The position numbers and the translations under genes were made by a program. A model generated the notes under the pieces. That model saw nothing but the letters and a program-made list of their open reading frames with translations. It was not told where the DNA came from and did not search any database. Source: Bradyrhizobium altum (GTDB lineage: Bacteria; Pseudomonadota; Alphaproteobacteria; Rhizobiales; Xanthobacteraceae). From it: a stretch of DNA of 51,673 bases. Location: contig NZ_JACMYP010000025.1 in NCBI RefSeq assembly GCF_020889705.1, forward strand, positions 1 through 51,673, in the 5' to 3' direction. Below, one piece after another: positions 17,559 through 26,606 of this stretch; position 1 is the stretch's first letter, and every line of letters begins with the position of its first letter.

Positions 17559-18326
17559 ATGCAAAAGCTGATGGATCACGTGGAATTTCGAGCGGCCCTC
17601 GAAAATGCCATCAAGGGAAAGAGCGCCAACAAGGCTCCGTTCAGCGTCGCCTGGGCGAGCGGCAAGCTCAGCCGCGCGCATCTCGCGCGCTGGGCCGAGA
17701 ACCACTACCACTATGTCGGTCCGTTCGCCGACTACCTCGGCTACATCTATGCGCGGATGCCGGAGCAGTACCAGGAAGCCAAGGACTTCCTGCTCGCCAA
17801 TATGTATGAGGAAGAGATCGGGGGCGACCGTCACACCGATCTGCTGATCCGCTTCGCGGAGGCCTGCGGCACGACTGCGGCGCGCATCAAGAACCCCGAC
17901 AACATGACGCCGACGACGCGCGGGCTGCAGAGCTGGTGTTATGCGGTCGCGATGCGCGAGGATCCGATCGTCGCGGTGGCCGGCCTCGTGGTCGGTCTGG
18001 AATCGCAGGTGCCCTCGATCTATCGCAAGCAGACGCCGACCCTGCGCGAGAAGTACAAATTCACCGATGAGGAAGTCGAGTTTTTCGACCTTCACATCGT
18101 GTCGGACGAGATTCACGGCGAGCGCGGCTACCAGATCGTGCTCGAGCACGCCAATACGGTCGAGCTGCAGCAGCGTTGCCTCAAGATCTGCGAGATCGGC
18201 GCACAGATGCGGCTGCTCTATACGACCGCGCTGTACCACGACTATGTCGCAAGCGACATTCCGCTGGCGGAGCTTGATCTTGCCAGCGGCGTCTCCGCTG
18301 AGGAACGCGTGCTGTTGCAGGCCTGA
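17559..18326 (+). CDS. Heme-oxygenase-like diiron oxidase (HDO/TenA-fold)
   Basis: A 255-residue all-helical protein of the TenA/PqqC/CADD superfamily. The putative diiron ligands are all present with the right spacing: Glu85-x6-His92 (YEEEIGGDRH), Glu148 (VGLESQV), and His179-x3-Asp183-x2-His186 (LHIVSDEIHGE). From memory, Chlamydia CADD uses Glu81, His88, Glu142, His174, Asp178 and His181, an almost identical pattern. Such enzymes activate O2 for hydroxylation, C-C or C-N cleavage, or N-oxygenation; the substrate here is unknown. ATG 17559 has CAGGAG upstream; an upstream extension would cover the operator. Two ferredoxins and a small unknown protein follow in one operon, which suggests a dedicated electron supply. 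Thiaminase TenA is unlikely because of the metal site and neighbours. Confidence 0.8.
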   Translation: MQKLMDHVEFRAALENAIKGKSANKAPFSVAWASGKLSRAHLARWAENHYHYVGPFADYLGYIYARMPEQYQEAKDFLLANMYEEEIGGDRHTDLLIRFAEACGTTAARIKNPDNMTPTTRGLQSWCYAVAMREDPIVAVAGLVVGLESQVPSIYRKQTPTLREKYKFTDEEVEFFDLHIVSDEIHGERGYQIVLEHANTVELQQRCLKICEIGAQMRLLYTTALYHDYVASDIPLAELDLASGVSAEERVLLQA

Positions 18327-18347
18327 GCCGCGGGGAGCAGCGGCGCG

Positions 18348-18692
18348 ATGCCCAACGTCATCTTTCACCGCAACGGCGAGACCTTTGTCGGCGAGGTCAA
18401 GGAGAATACCAATCTCGTCGTCCGCGCCGGCATCCGCCAGTTTCCCTATCCCAACTTCCTTTACGGCTGCGGGATGGGGAAGTGCGGGAAGTGCGCGTCG
18501 CTCATCATCAAGGGCGGCGAGCACTTGCCGGAGCCGAACTGGAAGGAAAAGAAGCGCCTCGGTGCCAGGATCGAGCAGGGCTATCGCCTCGCCTGCCAGC
18601 TCTGGCTCACGCATGACGTTGAATTGTCGCAGGAGGCAGCCCCGCTGGTCGACGTCGTCGCGCCGGCCGGCGCCGCGGTTGGGAGGACGTGA
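18348..18692 (+). CDS. Plant-type [2Fe-2S] ferredoxin
   Basis: A 114-residue ferredoxin with cluster ligands Cys41-x4-Cys46-x2-Cys49 and Cys83 (RLACQLW). The cysteine loop reads YGCGMGKCGKC, so the usual acidic residues near the cluster are replaced by Gly/Lys, giving a rather basic surface. It begins 21 bp after the diiron gene and ends 3 bp before the 98-residue gene, so it is firmly within the operon. It most likely delivers electrons to the diiron enzyme. A partner ferredoxin follows; no ferredoxin reductase lies in the operon. Confidence 0.85.
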   Translation: MPNVIFHRNGETFVGEVKENTNLVVRAGIRQFPYPNFLYGCGMGKCGKCASLIIKGGEHLPEPNWKEKKRLGARIEQGYRLACQLWLTHDVELSQEAAPLVDVVAPAGAAVGRT

Positions 18693-18695
18693 CCG

Positions 18696-18992
18696 ATGTA
18701 TGTGATACTGACGAGTAAGCCGGGGCAGTTTCGCACCGAGATCGCTGACGGCCTGCGGCCGCTCGCGGCCTACGACTACCTGTTCTACGGCATCAGGAAA
18801 GCCACGTTCGTGATTGCCGAGCTGGTCGAGGAGACCAAGGTCAGGGTGATCGACGAGGCCTGGTCGCCGCCGATCGTGAACGAGGTGCCCTCGAAATTCC
18901 TCGAGAAGTTCGAGACCCCCGAGCGGGCGCTGCACGAGCTCGAGCACCTCATCACATTCGGTCACATGGACACCAAGCTGCGCAAGCGCTGA
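18696..18992 (+). CDS. Conserved-looking 98-residue protein of unknown function
   Basis: A small soluble protein (MYVILTSKPGQFRTEI start, LHELEHLITFGHMDTKLRKR end) with no signal peptide, membrane segment or cysteine cluster. The pattern of alternating strands and two amphipathic helices is compatible with a small alpha/beta domain. Its start lies 3 bp after the first ferredoxin stop and the second ferredoxin begins 12 bp after its stop, so it is tightly embedded between the two electron carriers. That position suggests an accessory or coupling subunit of the diiron system. I do not recognise the family. Confidence 0.7.
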   Translation: MYVILTSKPGQFRTEIADGLRPLAAYDYLFYGIRKATFVIAELVEETKVRVIDEAWSPPIVNEVPSKFLEKFETPERALHELEHLITFGHMDTKLRKR

Positions 18993-19004
18993 GCGGATGG
19001 CGGG

Positions 19005-19334
19005 ATGATCGAAGTCACGTTTCTGACCAATGGCGGGAAAACCGTCACCGCGGCGGAGAACAGCAATCTACTGCGCGTCTCGCTGCGCGAGCAGGGCGGC
19101 ATTCCGTTCAAGTGCGGCGGCGGCCTGTGTGGAACCTGCAAATGCCTGATCGAGAAAGGCATTGAGAACACCGATGCGATCAAGCCGAAGGAGCGGAAGC
19201 ACCTCACCGACGCGCAGTTCGCCGCCGGCTATCGGATGGCGTGCCAGACCTTTCTCACCGGCAGCGTGAGCGTGTCGTGGGTGCCGAAAGCCGCGGTGCC
19301 GCCGGCTCGACCTGTAGCTGTTGACGGCGAATGA
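19005..19334 (+). CDS. Second [2Fe-2S] ferredoxin of the diiron operon
   Basis: A 109-residue plant-type ferredoxin with ligands Cys37-x4-Cys42-x2-Cys45 and Cys80 (YRMACQTF); an extra Cys47 follows the third ligand. The loop FKCGGGLCGTC differs clearly from the first ferredoxin, so the pair is not a recent duplication. It is the last gene of the four-gene operon, whose stops and starts are separated by 3-21 bp. Two different ferredoxins with one oxidase may mean two electron-transfer steps, or use with other oxygenases such as VanA. Confidence 0.83.
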   Translation: MIEVTFLTNGGKTVTAAENSNLLRVSLREQGGIPFKCGGGLCGTCKCLIEKGIENTDAIKPKERKHLTDAQFAAGYRMACQTFLTGSVSVSWVPKAAVPPARPVAVDGE

Positions 19335-19461
19335 GCGCGGCTTGATGGCATGCAGCCGGCGGTCTAAATACGCAACTGCGGTCAATCGGCCAGGACTCTG
19401 GCAGCTCGTTGGACCTCCGGTGTCCATGCATTGAGCGAAGCGCGGCCGGACAGGTCGGTTC

Positions 19462-20271
19462 ATGGCAGGCAAGCTCGGAAGCTCCAAACGTCTCGGCGAC
19501 GACTACCTCTCCCTCCACGGCAGGGTCATCGAGGAGCTGCGGCAGGCGATCCTGAGCCGGCGGCTGAAGCCCGGCGAGCGGCTGGTCGAGGGCCGCCTCG
19601 CCGATGAGCTCGGTGTTTCCCGCAATCCCGTGCGCGAGGCGATCCGCGTGCTGGAGTCGGAGGGGCTCGTCGAGGTGACCGCGCGGCGCGGTGCCTCGGT
19701 CATCACGATGAGCGACGAGGAAGCGCGCGAGACCGTCGAAGTCCGCGCGCTGCTCGAGGGACAAAACGCGCGCCTGGCTGCGCGTCGCCGCGAAGAGAGC
19801 ATCATCAAGCGGATCGCGGCGGTGTTGAAGCAGGGCAACGAGGCGGTCGCGGGACGGCGCTACGACCTGTTGTCGGATCTCAACCAGCAATTCCATCATG
19901 AACTGGCGGAGGCCGGCCGCAACCGCGTGCTCGCCGATCTGCTGAAGCGCCTGCGCGAGCGCACGGCGATGCTGTTCGCACCCACCGATCCGGTGCGCCA
20001 GGCGCGGACCTGGGATGAGCACGCCGCGATCCTGCGCGCCATCATCGCCGGCGACGAGCGCGCTGCCGCGACGCTTGCCGCCGAGCACGTGATGCGCGCC
20101 GGTGCGGATTTTCTCTCGAGCCTCCATGTGCCCGATGAGGAGACCTCGCTGGAGGCGGCGTCGGCGAAATACGGCCTGCCGTCCGGCTCCCGCGTGGATC
20201 AGACGGTGACCAAGCCGACGCGCCGGAACCAGCAGCGCGCCGGTACGCGGCGGCGAAAAGCAGAGAGCTGA
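19462..20271 (+). CDS. GntR/FCD transcription regulator
   Basis: A 269-residue regulator with the winged helix (GVSRNPVREAIRVLESEGLV, about residues 51-70) and an FCD domain (EVRALLEGQNARLAA, NQQFHHELAEAGRN, WDEHAAILRAI) carrying Asp/His positions for metal and ligand binding. A basic tail (RRNQQRAGTRRRK) extends beyond the usual family end. It lies 127 bp downstream of the ferredoxin operon, with its own ATG after CATGGC context and no strong ribosome site. It is a candidate, alongside VanR, for the protein that reads the GTATAC sites at 17296 and 17473. Confidence 0.83.
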   Translation: MAGKLGSSKRLGDDYLSLHGRVIEELRQAILSRRLKPGERLVEGRLADELGVSRNPVREAIRVLESEGLVEVTARRGASVITMSDEEARETVEVRALLEGQNARLAARRREESIIKRIAAVLKQGNEAVAGRRYDLLSDLNQQFHHELAEAGRNRVLADLLKRLRERTAMLFAPTDPVRQARTWDEHAAILRAIIAGDERAAATLAAEHVMRAGADFLSSLHVPDEETSLEAASAKYGLPSGSRVDQTVTKPTRRNQQRAGTRRRKAES

Positions 20272-20448
20272 ACGCGCCCGTCGCGTTGATGGTTTGTGGC
20301 CGCCGATCCCGCGGTTAGAGGTCCGGTGGTACCGCTCCGGATCGTCAGCTAACTTTCTTGACCGTATCTGCCACGCTCGCTACGTCTCTTCCCAATGCTG
20401 GGCAGGGGCGCAACCCTGCCGGCCGCGCCGCATGGCCGGGGGAAACCA

Positions 20449-22080
20449 ATGAACAACAACAAAGATGGCGCGTCGCCGAACGACGTCGCCGAATTTGATT
20501 ACGTGATCGTCGGCGCCGGCTCGGCCGGCTGCGTGCTCGCCAACCGCCTGAGCGCCGACGGCAAGCATTCGGTGCTGCTGCTCGAGGCCGGGCCGAAGGA
20601 CACCAACATCTGGATCCATGTCCCGCTCGGCTACGGCAAGCTGTTCAAGGAAAAATCCGTCAACTGGATGTACCAGACCGAGCCCGAGCCCGGCCTGAAC
20701 GGGCGGCAGGTGTTCCAGCCGCGCGGCAAGGTGCTCGGCGGCTCCAGCTCGATCAACGGCCTGCTCTATGTCCGCGGCCAGCACGAAGACTATGACCGCT
20801 GGCGGCAGCGCGGCAATGCCGGCTGGGGTTATGACGACGTGTTGCCCTATTTCAGGAAGGCGGAGGATCAGCAGCGCGGCGGCGACAAATATCATGGCGC
20901 GGGCGGTCCGCTGCCGGTATCGGACTGGCGGCATGCCGATCCGCTGTCGGAAGCTTTCGTGCATGCCGCGGCCGAGGTCGGTATCCCGACCAACCCGGAT
21001 TTCAACGGCGCGACCCAGGAGGGTGCGGGCTTCTTCCAGACCACGACGCGGCGCGGCCGGCGCGCCTCGACGGCGCGGTCCTATCTGCGGCCGGCGCTGA
21101 CGCGCGGCAATCTGCATGTCGAGACATCGGCGCTGGCGCAGCGCATCCTGTTCGACGGCAAGCGCGCGAGCGGCGTCGCGTACAGGCAGAACGGGCAGTT
21201 GCGCACGGCCAAAGCGCGCAAGGAGGTGCTGGTGTCGAGCGGCGCGTACAATTCGCCGCAATTGCTGCAGCTCTCCGGCGTCGGCCCCGCCGATCTGCTG
21301 AGGCAGCATGGCATCGAGGTTCTGCTCGATGCGCCCGGCGTCGGCAACGACCTGCAGGATCATATGCAGGTGCGCATCGTCACGCGCTGCGCCCAGAGCG
21401 TCACGCTGAACGACGTCATCAACAATCCGGTGCGCCGCGTCATGGCCGGCCTGCGCTACGCGGCGTTGCGCAAGGGGCCACTGACGATTGCCGCCGGCAC
21501 GTCGGGTGCGTTCTTCAAGACCAGTCCGCGGCTGGCATCGCCCGACATCCAGATCCACTTTCTGCCGTTCTCGACCGACAAGATGGGCGAGAAGCTGCAT
21601 CCGTTCTCAGGCTTCACGGCGTCGGTCTGCCAGCTTCGTCCGGAGAGCCGTGGCTCGCTGAAGATCAGGAGCGCGGACCCGAGCGTGCCGCCGGAAATCC
21701 GCATCAACTATCTGGCGACCGAGACCGATCGCCGCGCCTTCATCGACGGCATCCGCATCCTGCGCAAGATCCTGGCCGCGCCGGCGCTGAAGTCATACTC
21801 GGTCGGGGAGGTCGATCCCGGCGCCAAGGTGGTCAGCGACGACGATCTGCTCGATTTCTGCCGCCGCACCGGCAGCACGGTCTATCATCCGACCTCGACC
21901 TGCCGGATGGGCAACGATGCGCTCGCGGTCGTCGACCAGCAGCTCAAGGTGCGCGGTGTCGAGGGTCTGCGCGTGGTCGATGCGTCCGTCATGCCGGACC
22001 TGATGTCGGGCAATACCAACGCGCCGACGATCATGATCGCGGAGAAGGCGTCGGACATGATTTTGGAGGATGCAAGGTAG
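20449..22080 (+). CDS. GMC-family FAD oxidoreductase (alcohol/choline dehydrogenase type)
   Basis: A 543-residue flavoprotein that oxidises an alcohol to an aldehyde. The FAD-binding motif VIVGAGSAGCVLANRLS is near residues 19-35, and both GMC signatures are present (GKVLGGSSSINGLLYVRG and SSGAYNSPQLLQLSG). The C-terminal active-site region YHPTSTCRMG carries the catalytic His, and the SGNTNAPTIMIAEKA tail is typical of choline dehydrogenase-like members. ATG 20449 follows GGGGGAAACC. The 177 bp before it hold nothing I recognise. Lying at the end of the aromatic island, it could feed an aromatic or side-chain alcohol to the aldehyde dehydrogenase, but annotation as true choline dehydrogenase is not supported by neighbours. 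Confidence 0.85.
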   Translation: MNNNKDGASPNDVAEFDYVIVGAGSAGCVLANRLSADGKHSVLLLEAGPKDTNIWIHVPLGYGKLFKEKSVNWMYQTEPEPGLNGRQVFQPRGKVLGGSSSINGLLYVRGQHEDYDRWRQRGNAGWGYDDVLPYFRKAEDQQRGGDKYHGAGGPLPVSDWRHADPLSEAFVHAAAEVGIPTNPDFNGATQEGAGFFQTTTRRGRRASTARSYLRPALTRGNLHVETSALAQRILFDGKRASGVAYRQNGQLRTAKARKEVLVSSGAYNSPQLLQLSGVGPADLLRQHGIEVLLDAPGVGNDLQDHMQVRIVTRCAQSVTLNDVINNPVRRVMAGLRYAALRKGPLTIAAGTSGAFFKTSPRLASPDIQIHFLPFSTDKMGEKLHPFSGFTASVCQLRPESRGSLKIRSADPSVPPEIRINYLATETDRRAFIDGIRILRKILAAPALKSYSVGEVDPGAKVVSDDDLLDFCRRTGSTVYHPTSTCRMGNDALAVVDQQLKVRGVEGLRVVDASVMPDLMSGNTNAPTIMIAEKASDMILEDAR

Positions 22081-22094
22081 CAGTCTTCAGTTCC

Positions 22095-22226
22095 GTCATC
22101 CTGAGGAGCGCGCTCTTGCGCGCGTCTCGAAGGATGCACGGCCCCGATATTTCGATGCGCGGCCCGTGGCGAGACCCGGGCCATCGACCCTTCGAGACGA
22201 CCGCTCCGCGGTCTCCTCAGGGTGAC
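22095..22226. repeat. Palindromic intergenic repeat
   Basis: GTCATCCTGAGGAG (22095-22108) is mirrored by CTCCTCAGGGTGAC (22213-22226), with inner mirrored blocks TCTCGAAGG and CCTTCGAGA. It fills the 190-bp gap between the convergent GMC and hemE genes. It is another member of the Bradyrhizobium-type palindromic repeats and may act as a bidirectional terminator. Confidence 0.75.
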
Positions 22227-22270
22227 GGTGACAAAGTGGGCCGGGGGCCGCTAACCCGCGCCACGAGGCC

Positions 22271-23624
<1,354 letters not shown>

Positions 23625-23780
23625 CTATTATATCCCAGCGCTCGCTAACCACGATGCGAAATGGGTTCAGTCGTGCGAGGAGCGGCTCACTGCGGAGCGG
23701 TGGTTCGAAGCACACCGCGCCCGCGGTGTGGGGCGCGATCGCCGCGGCAGGAATCGCCGTATCGTGATGCGCTGGACCGG

Positions 23781-24071
23781 CTAGACCGGACCGCTTTCGG
23801 GGCGCTGCACCCGGTCAAATTCGAAGGTCACGCCGAGCCGGCGCTCCAGCCGCCAGACCAGAATGCAGTGCCGCCGGATCGGTTCGCTCTCGATCTCGAG
23901 ATCGAACGCGAACGGAATTGCGACATCGCCTTCCACGGCCAGCCCCGCGCCGCCGGTCGAGATGTTGAGCACAAGGCATCCGACGCTGGCGTTGCGGAAG
24001 AAGATCGTTCCGCGCTTCATCAGGACGGTTCGCTGGCTGTCGGTCTTGTATCTTTTTATTGTTGTACTCAC
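23781..24071 (-). CDS. PilZ-domain protein
   Basis: A 96-residue single-domain protein with PilZ-like layout: an N-terminal basic stretch (STTIKRYKTDSQR), the central NISTGGAGLAVEG (the N-x-S-x-x-G turn of PilZ) and a hydrophobic C-terminal strand. The RxxxR arginines of the cyclic di-GMP binding loop are not cleanly present at the N-terminus, so binding is uncertain. The start is GTG 24071 with AGGAAG upstream. It follows the tadG-like gene by about 55 bp in the same direction and might link cyclic di-GMP made by the two GGDEF-EAL proteins to pilus or adhesion functions. Confidence 0.68.
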   Translation of the reverse strand: MSTTIKRYKTDSQRTVLMKRGTIFFRNASVGCLVLNISTGGAGLAVEGDVAIPFAFDLEIESEPIRRHCILVWRLERRLGVTFEFDRVQRPESGPV

Positions 24072-24125
24072 GCAGCTTCCTACCCCGATGTGATGCCCGC
24101 TCGCGATCGTTCCCCAGAGAACGCC

Positions 24126-25718
24126 CTAGTTCACCAGCACCGCGCCGTCGCAGCGAACGCCCAGCACCCAGACGTCGACCTGGCCGAGCCCGATGCCGAG
24201 TGTCGAGAGCAGGGACGCCAGCACCTGATCGATCGGACTCGTCACGCCGTTCAGGATGCTCATGACGAGCGCGCCCAGTCCCGGGATCGGAAGCCCGAGC
24301 GGTCCGACATTGATGGTGAGCGAGAGGTCGCCGAGCAGGGTTGACGTGAGCGACGTGAGGAAGTTGGTCGTCGTCACCGTCTTCTTCGTCCCGGACTGGA
24401 TGTCGCTGTAGCTGAAGTTGACGTTGGTTGGCGTGGTGTTGCCCATGCCGGCATGGGCGAGGCCGGTGACGGTGACGAGGCCAAGATTGACCAGCAGCGC
24501 CGGCGGCGGATTGGGCTTGGTCGTGAAGTTGGTCATGTCGGCGACCGTGACGTTGCCGATCCAGGCGTCGACGATTCCCGGCGTCACGCCGATCGTGACC
24601 TGCGAGGTGTTGATGTTCGGATGGCCGCAGGACACCGCGTTGAGCGTCGCGGTACCCGAGGCGACCTCGACATAGACCGGGAGGTTGATCGCGGAAACGC
24701 TGCCGGAGCCGAGAACGTTGATCGTCGCCAGGATCCTGGTCTGCGCCGTGTGAACGCTCACACCCTGGGTGCCCATCGCGATCCAGCTCGAGCCGACTGG
24801 GCGCTCGCCGATCGTCGCGATCACGGACACGTTGGCGATGCCGGGCAGGCCGAGATTGACTGAAGTTGCGATCTGATGGCTGCCGTTGGCGATCTGCGCC
24901 ACCGTGTTGATGAGGTCGAAGACCGAGACGCTGGCGCCGACCTTCGGCTTCTGGCCCACCGTCAGGTTGGCAAACGGACCGAGATCGACCAGGGTGCCCG
25001 GCGAAACCTTGGTTGAGGAGCCGGTGACGGCCTGGGAGATCGTCGACAGCGCGGTCGTCGCGGCGTTGGCGCCGTTGGTGATCTGTTGTGTGGTGAGCGC
25101 GGCCGCCATGAGGTCGCCGACCTTGACGTTGCTGCTCAAGAGGTCGCTGTAGGTGACGCCGGTCAGGTTGATCCGGGTCGCCAGCGCCGACAGGAAGTCG
25201 AGTGCGTCGATCTTGGCGCTGATCAGCGAATTATAGTCCATCACCGAGAGCGACAGCGTGGTGCCGAGCATCGAGCCGAGCAGCGCATTGATCACGCCGC
25301 CGTTGACGGAGAGCAGCCGCGACCCGATCGCGAACGAGGCCATTTCGGTCGACGTCGCGGTGGCGGTGGTCGTGATGTCGAAGCTGCTCGCGCCGGTCAG
25401 ATAGCGCGCGAAGTAGAGTGGGGTCTTGGTCGTCAACGTGACGCGCGCGGCGTTCGGAATGCCGACCGCCGGGGTCACGAAGCGGGCCTGCGGCGCGATG
25501 GCGCTGCTTGCGGTGTAGGTCCCGGTCTCGACCTTGACCAGCGCGCTGGCCGGATAATTGTTCTGCGTCACCGTCGCGGAGGCGGCGTTGACCGGATTGC
25601 TCAGATTGGCGGCAGCGACGATCGCGGCGAGGTCGGCGGTGCTCTGGGTCTTGCGCCGGTCGGCGAAGATCGTGCCGAGATCGATGGCAAGCCCGGCGCA
25701 CCCGATCAGGAGCGTCAT
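24126..25718 (-). CDS. TadG-like pilus-assembly protein, N-terminus out of frame
   Basis: A 530-residue frame from ATG 25718. It begins MTLLIGCAGLAIDLG, the Flp/Tad hydrophobic segment normally preceded by a basic R-GNFA motif, and continues through ADRRKTQSTADLAAIVAA into a long Ala/Thr/Asn-rich extracytoplasmic region. TadG proteins are anchored by this segment and take part in Tad pilus or adhesin assembly. The missing start is encoded just upstream in another frame (25795-25718), so one base seems to have been lost near 25729. As it stands the protein would keep a shortened anchor without its basic flank. It is immediately downstream of tadE; no other tad genes are in the window. Confidence 0.75.
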   Translation of the reverse strand: MTLLIGCAGLAIDLGTIFADRRKTQSTADLAAIVAAANLSNPVNAASATVTQNNYPASALVKVETGTYTASSAIAPQARFVTPAVGIPNAARVTLTTKTPLYFARYLTGASSFDITTTATATSTEMASFAIGSRLLSVNGGVINALLGSMLGTTLSLSVMDYNSLISAKIDALDFLSALATRINLTGVTYSDLLSSNVKVGDLMAAALTTQQITNGANAATTALSTISQAVTGSSTKVSPGTLVDLGPFANLTVGQKPKVGASVSVFDLINTVAQIANGSHQIATSVNLGLPGIANVSVIATIGERPVGSSWIAMGTQGVSVHTAQTRILATINVLGSGSVSAINLPVYVEVASGTATLNAVSCGHPNINTSQVTIGVTPGIVDAWIGNVTVADMTNFTTKPNPPPALLVNLGLVTVTGLAHAGMGNTTPTNVNFSYSDIQSGTKKTVTTTNFLTSLTSTLLGDLSLTINVGPLGLPIPGLGALVMSILNGVTSPIDQVLASLLSTLGIGLGQVDVWVLGVRCDGAVLVN

Positions 25719-25795
25719 CAGGCCGGCGACATCATCGCGAAGTTGCCTCGTTCGTCGGCACCGAAGCGCCGCATCAGCATGAGGATGCCGCTCAT
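25718..25795 (-). pseudogene. Out-of-frame N-terminal piece of the TadG-like gene
   Basis: ATG 25795 starts 1 bp after the tadE stop and encodes 25 residues, MSGILMLMRRFGADERGNFA then MMSPA, ending at TGA 25720-25718. RRF...ERGNFAMM is the classic TadG N-terminus. Adding one G after the second ATG of GATGATG would restore MMVAGLMTLLIGCAG and join the downstream frame without a break. A single-base deletion (real or a sequencing error) is the simplest reading. Confidence 0.65.
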
Positions 25796-25796
25796 G

Positions 25797-26210
25797 CTAG
25801 AATCCCCCGTACTGGATCGCAGCGGAGCGGACGATGGTGCTCGCCGGAGCGGGGACGAAAGGCAGCTTGTAGATGAAGTTGCCGGCCGCGTTGTAGTTGA
25901 CCGTCACGACGTAGACGTTGGCGTTCAATGGGGACGGTGCGGCATTGACGGTGAGATTGCTGGCTACCAGCAGCGGGTAGGTCGATGCGTTGGCGGTGAC
26001 GTAGCTCGTCGCGAGGCTGTTGCGTTCGGTGTCGGTCATTCCGGCGATCGACGACCGCGCCGCTTCGGCGGCGAGTTGCTGGACGCCATGCACCATCGCG
26101 AGATACGAACCGAATACAATGATCCCGAAAATGAAGGCGAGAAACAGCGGCAGCATCAGCGCAAATTCGACAGCAGAAGCGCCGCTTCGACAGCGAAATA
26201 ACCTCGTCAT
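25797..26210 (-). CDS. TadE-like pilus-assembly pseudopilin
   Basis: A 137-residue protein with the TadE layout: short basic N-terminus (MTRLFRCRSGASAVEF), glutamate at the prepilin-type position, one long hydrophobic helix (ALMLPLFLAFIFGIIVFGSY) and a periplasmic strand-rich domain. TadE and TadF/G-type minor pseudopilins support Flp pilus assembly. The stop is 1 bp before the TadG-like start, a tight operon. ATG 26210 is clear. Expression is probably from the AT-rich region upstream. Confidence 0.82.
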   Translation of the reverse strand: MTRLFRCRSGASAVEFALMLPLFLAFIFGIIVFGSYLAMVHGVQQLAAEAARSSIAGMTDTERNSLATSYVTANASTYPLLVASNLTVNAAPSPLNANVYVVTVNYNAAGNFIYKLPFVPAPASTIVRSAAIQYGGF

Positions 26211-26606
26211 GGCACACCTCGAAACGCAAACTACGGCGCCACGGTGCGGGCCTTTGATTAAGGAAAACTATGAAAACGCTTCCGCGAATCAGTGACGTCA
26301 ATTCAGATCAATGACAGCGTTCAAACTTATTGGGTGCTCGACACGTTATGGGGCGATCAGAATCTTTGATGCCGTGCCCGCAGAAATCCGGGGGCTGATG
26401 GTGTGGAGGTGCTGCGTGCGTGTGCAGATGCAGCCGTCCGATACCGTAGCACTACGTGGCAATGCACGTAACAATACATATGGCCTGCATTCACGGCGCC
26501 GTCGCGGTAAATTGCAGCTAAACGAAAGTGCAACCAAATGTTAGTATAGCTGAATCACATACTGGAGATCGGAGTTGCGCCCCGTGCTGAGATTGGAGGG
26601 CTCGCA
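26211..26606. other. 396-bp AT-richer divergent intergenic region
   Basis: Between tadE (leftward) and a LysR gene (rightward). Base composition is visibly more AT-rich than the surroundings. It contains the inverted repeat TACGTG-GCAATG-CACGTA (26453-26470), a possible regulator site. No gene of convincing length or codon pattern is seen. Confidence 0.5.

Noticed and set aside
25716..25720. TGATG overlap as programmed translational coupling in the TadG-like gene
   Set aside because: Considered, but the two halves complete a standard TadG N-terminus with one added base, so a frameshift is simpler. Kept open as an alternative.
26311..26544. 77-codon plus-strand frame in the AT-rich gap before the LysR gene
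   Set aside because: No ribosome site, atypical codon use and no recognisable sequence.
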